NCBI GenBank assembly: GCA_003645115.1
Contig: QNEG01000044.1
Coordinates: 1-8,924, forward strand
Direction of reading: 5' to 3'
DNA from: a bacterium
GTDB taxonomy: Bacteria > UBP14 > UBA6098 > B30-G16
Length of the DNA stretch: 8,924 bases
Below the pieces are notes generated by a model. It had not been told where the DNA came from. It did not search any database and worked only from the letters and a program-made list of their open reading frames with translations. The position numbers were made by a program, and so were the translations under genes. Shown here piece after piece: positions 1 through 6,168 of the stretch. The first letter of the stretch is position 1. The number at the start of each line of letters is the position of its first letter.

Positions 1-462
1 CATATTTTCCAACTATCTTACAGGATGCTAAACAATCGCGATGATGCACTAGATGTGGTTCAGGAAACATTTTTCCGTGGATGGCGCTCTTTAAAAAGTT
101 TTCGCGGAGAATCCAGTTTGAGACTGTGGCTGGAAACTATCGCCACCAGAATTTGTATCTCAAGATACCGAAGAAAACGGATTTTAGTGGGAATCGAGGA
201 TTTTCTGGGACTGGGAAAAAATCCTGATTGGGACAATGATATAGATTCCGATACACATAGTAAAGCAATCGCCGATGCATTGGATACACTGACTCCCAAA
301 GAACGCGCAGTGTTCGTGTTGAGAATGGAGAAAGGACATTCTACCGAGGAAACCAGCGAGATACTGGGCATAGCGGAAGGCACAGTTAAGGCATTTCTCC
401 ATCGAGCTAAGCAAAAGATGCAAAAAGAATTGAAAAAAATTTTACCAGAGGAATTCAAATAA
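1..462 (+). CDS. ECF-type RNA polymerase sigma factor, 5' partial
   Basis: Extracytoplasmic-function sigma factor that would direct RNA polymerase to a stress regulon. The frame is open to the left edge (HIFQLSYR precedes the first ATG at 25). That ATG falls inside conserved region 2, so it is an internal Met and the real start lies outside the window. Region 2 is clear: DDALDVVQETFFRGWRSL is the DAEDvvQetFlrawrsl core-binding and -10 helix, followed by FRGESSLRLWLETIA and an RYRRKR basic end. Region 4 has LTPKERAVFVLRMEKGHSTEETSEIL and GTVKAFLHRAKQKM, the helix-turn-helix that reads the -35. The next gene starts 15 nt after the stop and encodes a membrane protein, the usual place for an anti-sigma factor. 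Family assignment is secure; target promoters and inducing signal are unknown. Confidence 0.93.
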   Translation, partial: HIFQLSYRMLNNRDDALDVVQETFFRGWRSLKSFRGESSLRLWLETIATRICISRYRRKRILVGIEDFLGLGKNPDWDNDIDSDTHSKAIADALDTLTPKERAVFVLRMEKGHSTEETSEILGIAEGTVKAFLHRAKQKMQKELKKILPEEFK

Positions 463-477
463 TTCAGGAGCAATATT

Positions 478-903
478 ATGAGCAACATAGATGAAAAAAA
501 ATTAACACAACTGTGGGATTCCACCAGACCGGTGTTGACATCGCACGAGAGTGAGTCGATTCGACGAGGAGTGTGGCAAAAAGTCGAACATCATCGAACC
601 GCAGTGAAATTGCGGACTGCATTCGTCACTGCGGCGGTCATAATTATCGCCGTGCTGATAGCTCTGAATCCATTTTCATCGACACAAACCGCAGATTATG
701 ATTTATTGGTTATCGACGATGCAGATTATTGGGAAAAATTGGAGCAAATCCCACAAGATGAATTGGTTTATGCAGTTATGGGCAATGAAATCGATTCTAT
801 CGCCAATGTTATGATTGCACAATCCGATGTAGAGGATGCGGTATCACTGCTTTCGGAGGATGAACAGAAAGAATTACTAATCGCTTTGGCAAATGAAATG
901 TAA
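478..903 (+). CDS. One-pass membrane protein, probable anti-sigma factor
   Basis: Protein of 141 residues that I cannot place in a named family. Residues 1-45 are charged and predicted cytoplasmic. Residues 47-65 form one strong hydrophobic segment (TAAVIIIAVLIAL). The remainder is acidic and should lie outside the inner membrane, with a helical tail rich in Glu, Asp, Ser and Leu (DVEDAVSLLSEDEQKELL). Position immediately after the ECF sigma gene and this cytoplasm-TM-periplasm plan suggest an anti-sigma factor holding the sigma factor through its N-terminal part. The HxxxCxxC zinc-binding (zf-HC2/ZAS) motif of many anti-sigma factors is absent, and the protein has no cysteine at all, so recognition must be of another kind. 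AGGAG lies 8 nt before the ATG. The function is inferred from context, not from homology. Confidence 0.7.
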   Translation: MSNIDEKKLTQLWDSTRPVLTSHESESIRRGVWQKVEHHRTAVKLRTAFVTAAVIIIAVLIALNPFSSTQTADYDLLVIDDADYWEKLEQIPQDELVYAVMGNEIDSIANVMIAQSDVEDAVSLLSEDEQKELLIALANEM

Positions 904-925
904 ATTCACAGGAGGTATATAAATT

Positions 926-1447
926 ATGAAACCCAGAGGACAAATAATCGGAATAATATTAGGTGTTTTTACGATGCTATGCATTATCGGAATTGCATTC
1001 GCACAAGATATGCCATTCGCACAGCCATCACCGGAAATTATGGAGCGTATCGAGACATTGAAGATGTGGAAACTAACCGAAGCATTAGACTTATCTTACG
1101 AACAAACTGCAAAACTATTCCCACTTCTCAAAGAAACTCGGCAAAGGCAGGATTCCCTTATGCAACAGCAGAAATGGTTGATAGAAGAGTTGATTGACGC
1201 TACAGAAAATGATGCGGATACAACTGAAATGCTGGGAATAATCGACCAAATCGTGCTAACCAGAACTAATGAATGCCAAATTCAACAGGAATTTTACTCC
1301 GAACTTCGCAATATCTTATCTACTCGACAGCAAGCGGAATATATATTATTCGAGATAAATTTCCGCAAGAAGATGATGGAACTGATTCGCGAATTTCATC
1401 GTGGTAATCAGAAACTATATCGACACAAACAGAACCCATGGGATTGA
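926..1447 (+). CDS. Secreted LTxxQ-like (Spy/CpxP-type) periplasmic protein 1
   Basis: Small secreted helical protein of 173 residues. A signal peptide covers residues 1-26 (hydrophobic IIGIILGVFTMLCIIGIAFA, cleavage likely after AFA). The mature part carries two copies of the motif typical of Spy/CpxP and related periplasmic sensors: LDLSYEQTAKLFPLL at about 54-68 and LSTRQQAEYILFE at about 131-143, with a long amphipathic region between them that should form the helical hairpin of this fold. The C-terminus is basic with scattered His. Spy/CpxP relatives bind unfolded proteins or metals and feed back on envelope stress control, and a similar role here fits the sigma/anti-sigma neighbours. 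SD AGGAGGT is 9 nt before the ATG. The fold class is fairly sure; ligand and partner are unknown. Confidence 0.78.
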   Translation: MKPRGQIIGIILGVFTMLCIIGIAFAQDMPFAQPSPEIMERIETLKMWKLTEALDLSYEQTAKLFPLLKETRQRQDSLMQQQKWLIEELIDATENDADTTEMLGIIDQIVLTRTNECQIQQEFYSELRNILSTRQQAEYILFEINFRKKMMELIREFHRGNQKLYRHKQNPWD

Positions 1448-1478
1448 TTGACAATAACAACAAACACAGGAGGTAAAA

Positions 1479-2006
1479 ATGAGACGGACAAAAACAGCGG
1501 CAATGGCAGGACTGGTAGCAGTAATACTGGTGATAGGTATTGCTGTTGCACACGAGCCATTCGGTGGACCGCAAAAATTCCCCGGTCAACATCAGGGTGG
1601 TGGTTTCCAGCAATGGGACAAAGTGGATAAACTCGCCGATGAAATCGGACTAAATGATGAACAGGTGGAAAAAATCAAGGAAATTCGCACTACAATGGCG
1701 AAGGACATAGCAGATTTGAAGGCAGAAGAGGAAAAAGCCGAAATCGACCTGAAGAACATTATGGATGATCCCGCTGTCCCCAGTTCGGATATCGAAAAGG
1801 CAGTGAAAAAAGTGTTGAATCTGGAAAATGAGATGAAACTCAGGAAAATGGAAGGAATGCTTGCAATTCGCGATGTGCTGACTGTGGAACAACGAACTCA
1901 AATACGAGAACTTATTCGGGAGAAAATGGAACAGCAACGCGAGCTTAGAAGGAGCCATCCCCGAGGGATTCAGGGAGAACACCCTTGTGGGAAACACGGA
2001 AAATAA
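1479..2006 (+). CDS. Secreted LTxxQ (Spy/CpxP-type) periplasmic protein 2, His/Cys tail
   Basis: Second periplasmic LTxxQ protein of the operon, 175 residues. A signal peptide covers residues 1-24 (GLVAVILVIGIAVA, cleavage after AVA). After a Gly/Gln-rich linker come IGLNDEQVEKIKEI (about 56-69), a charged coiled-coil-like stretch (DLKAEEEKAEIDLKNI) and a textbook LTVEQ at 134-138 followed by a basic helix. This is the Spy/CpxP/heavy-metal-sensor plan. The last 17 residues hold three His and a single Cys (H160, H168, C170, H173), a possible metal site not seen in the preceding paralogue. The two LTxxQ proteins differ clearly, so they are not a recent duplication. SD AGGAGG lies 5 nt before the ATG. 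Transcription probably ends at the hairpin 24 nt beyond the stop. Chaperone or sensor function is inferred from the family. Confidence 0.8.
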   Translation: MRRTKTAAMAGLVAVILVIGIAVAHEPFGGPQKFPGQHQGGGFQQWDKVDKLADEIGLNDEQVEKIKEIRTTMAKDIADLKAEEEKAEIDLKNIMDDPAVPSSDIEKAVKKVLNLENEMKLRKMEGMLAIRDVLTVEQRTQIRELIREKMEQQRELRRSHPRGIQGEHPCGKHGK

Positions 2007-2029
2007 TTCCCTCTGCGCATAAGCAGACC

Positions 2030-2063
2030 AAAAAGGACCCTCAGAGATGGGGGTCTTTTTTAT
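2030..2063. terminator. Bidirectional Rho-independent terminator between convergent operons
   Basis: AAAAAGGACCC (2030-2040) pairs with GGGTCTTTTTT (2051-2061) as an 11-bp stem including one G-T pair, with a 10-nt loop. Read on plus, the GC-rich half is followed by a T run (2056-2061). Read on minus, it is followed by five T (complement of 2030-2034). It can therefore stop both the sigma-factor operon and the pfkB-proS-phosphoesterase unit. The TAA stop of the minus-strand phosphoesterase (2060-2062) sits inside the stem/T-run arm, so that message ends with almost no 3' spacer. Confidence 0.88.
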
Positions 2064-3166
2064 TTTGGGTGAAGAATAATGTTTACGATTTCGGAGTGCG
2101 ACAAGAATCTCATCGGTGGACCCCAGGTGCCAGTGCCAGAAGTAGTATAAATATAAGAATCCCCTAAAGTTCTCAGTCCATAAGCATATCTACCAAAAAC
2201 CAATAGGACTATCAAATCCATAGGTGGAAGTTGTCCGAGGTGAGTGTGTCCTGAAAGTTGGATATCTACTCCCGAGGATACCGCATCCTTAAAATGTGTG
2301 GGTCGATGATATAACAAAATCACCGGATTTGCGGTATCACATCCTGCCAATGCCTTGTGCAAATTCGGTCCTTCCATATCGAATCTCGATGCTACATCGT
2401 CATTTAATCCCACCAACACAATACCATTCGCCAGAGTAGTGCAGGAATTGCTCAACACGGTTATTCCGGATTGTTCTGCCAGTTGGAAAAATTTTTCTAC
2501 CCCAGGAAAATATTCGTGATTGCCGGTCACAGCGAATACTCCATCATTGGCATTTAGATTCTTGAATAATTCTCTAAATCTGTCTATTCGATGAGCCTCC
2601 TCATCCACTAAATCGCCGGTTATCAATATTAAGTCGGGATATAACCGATTGGTTCTATCTACCACCGATTCTAACCAATCGGTATCGTTTATGGTTCCCA
2701 GATGCAAATCCGAAAGCTGAACTATGGAATACCCGTCTAACTCGGCGGGTAATGATTTTAACCATATTTCCAATCGCCTTACTCTAACTCCACACAACAC
2801 ATTTATCAGAGAATATGACGAAATTATTATTATTATCGCTAATGCGATTATGGTAGAAATCCATTTGATTTGCGGAAAAATCAAAAGGAAGATGTCTCGA
2901 ATTATGAATACGGAGAAAGCGATTGCAATCACTCCCAGCCATACTGAGCCGATATATGAAACTATCCATACGCTATAGAATCTGCTGGAAACCTGCGATA
3001 GAATAAATAACAATCCACCGAGTAAGAAAAACAAAGCTATCGCTTTTCGCCACTTTTGATTTAGTTCCAGCCCTCGGCTAATTCGATGATATACATAATA
3101 ATGAAGCACAAAATAGACAGTGCTCACTATCAGTAGAAAAAATATTATTGCCAGTGCTCCTTTCAT
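2060..3166 (-). CDS. Membrane-anchored calcineurin-type metallophosphoesterase (YkuE/YaeI-like)
   Basis: Protein of 368 residues. The N-terminal 125 residues contain four hydrophobic segments (about 4-26, 42-60, 65-89 and 103-123). The catalytic domain follows with the complete metal-binding set: SDLHLG (D153, H155), GDLVD (D185), GNHE (N216, H217), YHRP (H287) and GHTHLGQ (H307, H309). This two-metal site defines the calcineurin-like phosphoesterases, and the N-terminal membrane part plus GHTHLGQ resembles the YkuE/YaeI/YpbG group. The related YaeI hydrolyses a nucleotide-diphosphate lipid A precursor, but the substrate here cannot be told from sequence. The gene starts 36 nt after proS. The SD before its ATG is poor (GGACAG at a distance), so translation may depend on the upstream gene. 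The stop codon is embedded in the bidirectional terminator. Confidence 0.88.
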   Translation of the reverse strand: MKGALAIIFFLLIVSTVYFVLHYYVYHRISRGLELNQKWRKAIALFFLLGGLLFILSQVSSRFYSVWIVSYIGSVWLGVIAIAFSVFIIRDIFLLIFPQIKWISTIIALAIIIIISSYSLINVLCGVRVRRLEIWLKSLPAELDGYSIVQLSDLHLGTINDTDWLESVVDRTNRLYPDLILITGDLVDEEAHRIDRFRELFKNLNANDGVFAVTGNHEYFPGVEKFFQLAEQSGITVLSNSCTTLANGIVLVGLNDDVASRFDMEGPNLHKALAGCDTANPVILLYHRPTHFKDAVSSGVDIQLSGHTHLGQLPPMDLIVLLVFGRYAYGLRTLGDSYIYTTSGTGTWGPPMRFLSHSEIVNIILHPK

Positions 3167-3202
3167 AATGCTGTCCGAGATAAAGTTCTATTGCCGGAAT
3201 AG

Positions 3203-4960
3203 TTATTCCCATTTCCTCTCGATTTTGTCAAGCTTTTCGAAAATTTCGTTGTCCAGCATCTCTTTAAGTTCTATTACTTTATCCACAGCGGATGCGACAT
3301 TCACTTCTTGGGTGGAATGGTCTCTGCGAAGCACTATTTCCACTATATCATCGGCGACTTTTCTTCCCACAGTGATTCTGATAGGGATTCCTATCAAATC
3401 AGCATCTTTAAATTTCACACCAGCGCGCTCATCTCTATCATCATACAGAACATCGATATTCTTTCCCCTTAATTCTTCATACAATTTATCGGCGACTCTT
3501 ACTACCTCGGGTTTGGTGACATCCAGAGCGGTAATTATCACTTCGAATGGCGCGATAGTAATAGGTAGAACTATACCGTCATCATCGGAATATAATTCGA
3601 TAGCGGAGGCTAATATCCTTCCCACTCCAATACCATAACTTCCCATAATTATTGGATTCTGTTTGCCCTGGTCATCGAGGAAAGTAGCGCCCATCGCCTC
3701 GGAATATTTTGTCCCCAATTTGAATATATGTCCCACCTCGATAGTAGTGCGAATGGAAAGTTTTTTTCCGCATTCTGGACAACCTTCACCATCACTCACC
3801 AACCGAAAATCACCTCGTTCGTCTATTCGAATATCGCCGACAGTAAATCCTACTATATGATAATCGATTTCATTTGCTCCGCTGGCAAATTTTATTTCCT
3901 CATCATCGGGAACAGATTCATCGAGAAAAATTCTCAAATTTTCTGGTGTGTTCAATGGTCCCAAAAATCCCACTGGGACTCCGAACCATTGGATAACTTC
4001 TTCAGGCTCGGCTGGACGAACCACACTGCCCACAAATTGTGCTAATTTCTCCTCATTAAGTTGATGGTCTCCGCGGATAAGCACCATAAATGGTTTCCCA
4101 TCTGATTCGGACACATATATCAACGATTTCAACATCTGATGTTCGGGCAATCCAAGGAATTGGCTGACCTCGCTCACTGTCCTCAAATTAGGTGTGTGCA
4201 CTTTCTTTTGCTCGGTGATTTCCACAAATTTTACTTCATTAGGAACGCTCTTTGCAATTTCCATATTTGCGGAATACCCACATTGGTCGCAGAACACTAT
4301 TTTATCCTCGCCGGCATCGGAGGGCACCATAAATTCCTGTGATGCCGAACCGCCCATCAATCCGCTGGAGGCACCCACCACTATGTATTCCAATCCGCAG
4401 CGGGTGAATATTCGTCGGTAGGCATAATCGTGTTTTAGATATTCCGTGTCCAATTCGTTCCAGGATGAGCACAATGTATATGAATCTTTCATTATAAATT
4501 CCCTGACTCTGAGCAAACCGAATCTTGGGCGAGGTTCGTCGCGAAATTTATTCTGGATTTGATACCAAGTTTGCGGGAGGTCACGAAATGAACGAATTTC
4601 GTTCCGTGCGATATCGGTGATAATTTCCTCGTGAGTGGGAGCGAGACAGGTTTCTCTACCTTTTCTATCGGTGAATTGCAGCATAATTTCCGCCATATCC
4701 TCGGCTCTGCCGGTCTCTCGCCATATCTCTATCGGATTTAGCGCTGGCATAAAAATTTCCTGCCCGCCGATTGCGTTCATCTCATCACGGATTATTTGCA
4801 TAATCTTTAGCATAGCTCCCCAGCCAAGTGGCAAGAAAGTATATAATCCAGCGGAGAGTTGACGAATCAATCCCGCACGAAGCATCAACTTATGAGATAT
4901 GACCTCGGCATCTGCGGGTTCTTCTTTCAGTGTGGGTATCAATGATTTATTCCAGCGCAT
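3203..4960 (-). CDS. proS: Prolyl-tRNA synthetase, bacterial type with editing domain
   Basis: Class II aminoacyl-tRNA synthetase charging tRNA-Pro, 585 residues, full length for the bacterial ProS form. Visible in order: motif 1 region (about 40-75, LYTFLPLGWGAML); the proline pocket stretch TCLAPTHEE (104-112); motif 2 with its ATP-binding Arg (FRDEPRPRFGLLRVREF, 139-155); an inserted YbaK-like editing domain (about 230-395) with K278 in MLKSL at the place of the catalytic editing lysine and GDHQLNEEKL after it; a Cys pair on each side of the insert (C224/C227 and C394/C397), likely one zinc site; motif 3 (GSYGIGVGR, 440-448); and the C-terminal anticodon-binding domain with DDRDERAGVKFKDADLIGIP. 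It starts 16 nt after the kinase gene with a clean GGAGG 6 nt before the ATG. Translated from the same message as its neighbours. Confidence 0.98.
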   Translation of the reverse strand: MRWNKSLIPTLKEEPADAEVISHKLMLRAGLIRQLSAGLYTFLPLGWGAMLKIMQIIRDEMNAIGGQEIFMPALNPIEIWRETGRAEDMAEIMLQFTDRKGRETCLAPTHEEIITDIARNEIRSFRDLPQTWYQIQNKFRDEPRPRFGLLRVREFIMKDSYTLCSSWNELDTEYLKHDYAYRRIFTRCGLEYIVVGASSGLMGGSASQEFMVPSDAGEDKIVFCDQCGYSANMEIAKSVPNEVKFVEITEQKKVHTPNLRTVSEVSQFLGLPEHQMLKSLIYVSESDGKPFMVLIRGDHQLNEEKLAQFVGSVVRPAEPEEVIQWFGVPVGFLGPLNTPENLRIFLDESVPDDEEIKFASGANEIDYHIVGFTVGDIRIDERGDFRLVSDGEGCPECGKKLSIRTTIEVGHIFKLGTKYSEAMGATFLDDQGKQNPIIMGSYGIGVGRILASAIELYSDDDGIVLPITIAPFEVIITALDVTKPEVVRVADKLYEELRGKNIDVLYDDRDERAGVKFKDADLIGIPIRITVGRKVADDIVEIVLRRDHSTQEVNVASAVDKVIELKEMLDNEIFEKLDKIERKWE

Positions 4961-4976
4961 AGATTTCCTCCGATAG

Positions 4977-5876
4977 TTAAAATTCTGTCATCTTGCGGAA
5001 TTTTTCTAATCTCCTATTCAGTGTTTCCATATCGAGTTTCTCCAATGACTTTATCGAAAATCCCTCCACATTGAAACTCGCCACCAGTGAACCATATACT
5101 ATCCCCATTTTCAATGTGTGGGGAGTGATATTTCCTTGTCGAGCTATATATCCTACCATTCCGCCAGCGAAAGAATCACCCGCACCAGTGGGGTCCATAA
5201 CAGCGGTAGTGGGGAATGCAGGAATAGTGAAAATTTCGCCATCGGACATTGCGAATGCGCCGTAAGCACCTTGTTTGACTACTATAGTGGCTGGACCCAT
5301 AGTGTGAATTTTTTCTGCGCCGGCGAGCACAGAACGAACACCGGTCAACAGCCGAACCTCCAGCTCGTTTATTATCAACATATCGATTTGTTCCAGCACC
5401 TGAAGCAATGTGTTTCTTTCTCGCTCTATCCAGAAATTCATAGTGTCTGCTGCTACCAGTTTCGGTGATTTCATCTGCTCTAATACTTTGAGTTGCAGTT
5501 TCGGATGTATATTGCCAAGAAATACGAATGGCAAATCCCGATATTTTGGGGGCAATTTGGGAGAGAAATCTGCGAATACATTTAGTTCGGTGGATATAGT
5601 TTCCGGGTCGCCGAAATCTTCATCATATCTGCCGTGCCATCGAAATGTCTTTCCCTCCGCTATATATAAACCCTCCACATCTACTCCTCGTGTTTCCAGA
5701 GTGCTGATATGTTCCTCGGGGAAATCCTTACCTACTACTCCCACCAAATGCACTGGAGTGAACAAACTGGATGCTATAGAGAAATATACAGCCGAACCAC
5801 CGAGTCCCTCGGCGAGTTGACCACGAGGTGTGCTCACCGTGTCCAGTGCTACCGAGCCTACTACGAGTAATGCCAT
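4977..5876 (-). CDS. PfkB-family (ribokinase-like) carbohydrate kinase
   Basis: ATP-dependent kinase of the ribokinase/PfkB superfamily, 299 residues, normal length. Features: N-terminal strand and glycine motif (VGSVALDT, then GLGGSAVYFS at 25-34, substrate binding); VGVVGKDFPEEHI at 46-57; the NxxE magnesium motif (N170-E173); and the family signature DPTGAGDSFAGG (228-239) with D234 as catalytic base in the anion hole. The phosphate acceptor (sugar, nucleoside or other) cannot be told; the lid region FRWHGRYDEDFGD is unlike classic ribokinase or fructokinase. First gene of the minus-strand unit, with GGAG before its ATG and a strong promoter about 40-70 bp upstream. Placement before proS does not explain its substrate. 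Family is certain, specificity open. Confidence 0.93.
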   Translation of the reverse strand: MALLVVGSVALDTVSTPRGQLAEGLGGSAVYFSIASSLFTPVHLVGVVGKDFPEEHISTLETRGVDVEGLYIAEGKTFRWHGRYDEDFGDPETISTELNVFADFSPKLPPKYRDLPFVFLGNIHPKLQLKVLEQMKSPKLVAADTMNFWIERERNTLLQVLEQIDMLIINELEVRLLTGVRSVLAGAEKIHTMGPATIVVKQGAYGAFAMSDGEIFTIPAFPTTAVMDPTGAGDSFAGGMVGYIARQGNITPHTLKMGIVYGSLVASFNVEGFSIKSLEKLDMETLNRRLEKFRKMTEF

Positions 5877-5909
5877 TTGATGCTCCTTTCTGAACTATCT
5901 AAATATTTG

Positions 5910-5934
5910 AGATTATAATTATAAATGATAATCT
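5910..5934. repeat. Inverted repeat AGATTAT-11-ATAATCT over the pfkB promoter core
   Basis: Perfect 7-bp arms (5910-5916 and 5928-5934) separated by 11 nt, centre-to-centre distance 18 bp, nearly two helical turns. They flank the -10 hexamer and the expected start site. No T run follows, so it is not a terminator. Could be a repressor binding site, or chance in AT-rich DNA. Confidence 0.4.
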
Positions 5935-5945
5935 AATTCAGTCAA
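5918..5945 (-). promoter_or_regulatory. Sigma-70-like promoter of the pfkB-proS unit
   Basis: Minus strand: TTGACT at 5945-5940, a 16-nt spacer, then a perfect TATAAT at 5923-5918. A second TATAAT begins immediately after it (5917-5912) but would give a 22-nt spacer. Predicted start near 5911, giving a leader of about 35 nt to the kinase ATG. The -10 and start region lie inside a 7-bp inverted repeat (AGATTAT/ATAATCT, 5910-5934), which could be an operator. Confidence 0.68.
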
Positions 5946-5957
5946 GCGGTGTGTTTT

Positions 5958-5972
5958 ATAATACTGTATTAT
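5958..5972. promoter_or_regulatory. 15-nt perfect dyad ATAATAC-T-GTATTAT
   Basis: Seven-base arms around a single central base, too tight to fold as a hairpin but suited to a dimeric DNA-binding protein. It lies about 13 bp upstream of the pfkB -35 and contains the stop codon of the small broken frame. The regulator is unknown. Confidence 0.4.
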
Positions 5973-6096
5973 TCAAAAGTTTTTACTTCGGCATCATGAG
6001 GGAAATTGAAGTTTATTATTTCCTCTGGCAATCGTTTCAATGCGGTGGGATTGGTCAAATTTATTGCCTCCCAGAAATAATAATTTTTGTTCGCAT
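5969..6096 (-). pseudogene. Small gene (about 42 codons) broken by a one-base shift after its start
   Basis: The ATG at 6096 has an excellent SD (AAGGAGGG, 6108-6101) 4 nt upstream and a near-consensus promoter. Read as it stands it gives only 11 residues (MRTKIIISGRQ, stop at 6061). The frame one base back is open from before the ATG down to TAA at 5969 and reads ANKNYYFWEAINLTNPTALK, then RLPEEIINFNFPHDAEVKTF and a final Glu. One extra A in the A5 run (complement of 6084-6088), or one G beside the start, would join the ATG to it as a protein of about 42 residues. An alternative is translation from TTG at 6058 (29 residues), which has GGGAGG (6072-6067) 8 nt upstream. I recognise no family. 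It may be a recent pseudogene, a sequencing error, a frameshifted gene or a leader peptide with a second small cistron. Confidence 0.5.
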
Positions 6097-6100
6097 AAAT

Positions 6101-6108
6101 CCCTCCTT
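6101..6108 (-). promoter_or_regulatory. Very strong Shine-Dalgarno site (AAGGAGGG) of the small broken gene
   Basis: Among the closest matches to the anti-SD sequence in the window. It ends 4 nt before the ATG at 6096 and so marks that ATG as a real initiation site, even though the frame it opens has only 11 codons. Confidence 0.65.
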
Positions 6109-6123
6109 GTATATATCTTAATT

Positions 6124-6152
6124 ATAATATAATCGAATTGAATAGTTGTCAA
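6124..6152 (-). promoter_or_regulatory. Near-consensus sigma-70 promoter for the small gene
   Basis: Minus strand: a perfect TTGACA (6152-6147), a 17-nt spacer, and TATTAT (6129-6124; TATAAT overlaps 3 nt further on). Predicted start near 6117, giving a leader of about 20 nt to the ATG at 6096. It begins just after the nth stop. No terminator is visible before it or between the small frame and pfkB, so transcripts from it may continue into pfkB-proS. Confidence 0.68.
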
Positions 6153-6168
6153 ATAAAATTGTTCTACA

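Noticed and set aside
25..462. Start of the sigma factor at the ATG at 25
   Set aside because: The frame continues upstream to the window edge with sigma region 2-like residues, and the ATG lies inside that region with no SD. It is internal.
60..524. Minus-strand open frame of 154 codons opposite the sigma factor
   Set aside because: Composition is Ser/Leu/Phe-rich without domain motifs, and the plus strand encodes a clear sigma factor with SD-linked neighbours.
3120..3638. Plus-strand open frame of 172 codons opposite proS
   Set aside because: Ser/Ile/Thr-rich antisense product lying over the proS anticodon-binding domain; no start signal.
5877..6168. Riboswitch or T-box leader ahead of pfkB-proS
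   Set aside because: The predicted leader is only about 35 nt, with no T-box sequence, specifier stem or terminator hairpin.
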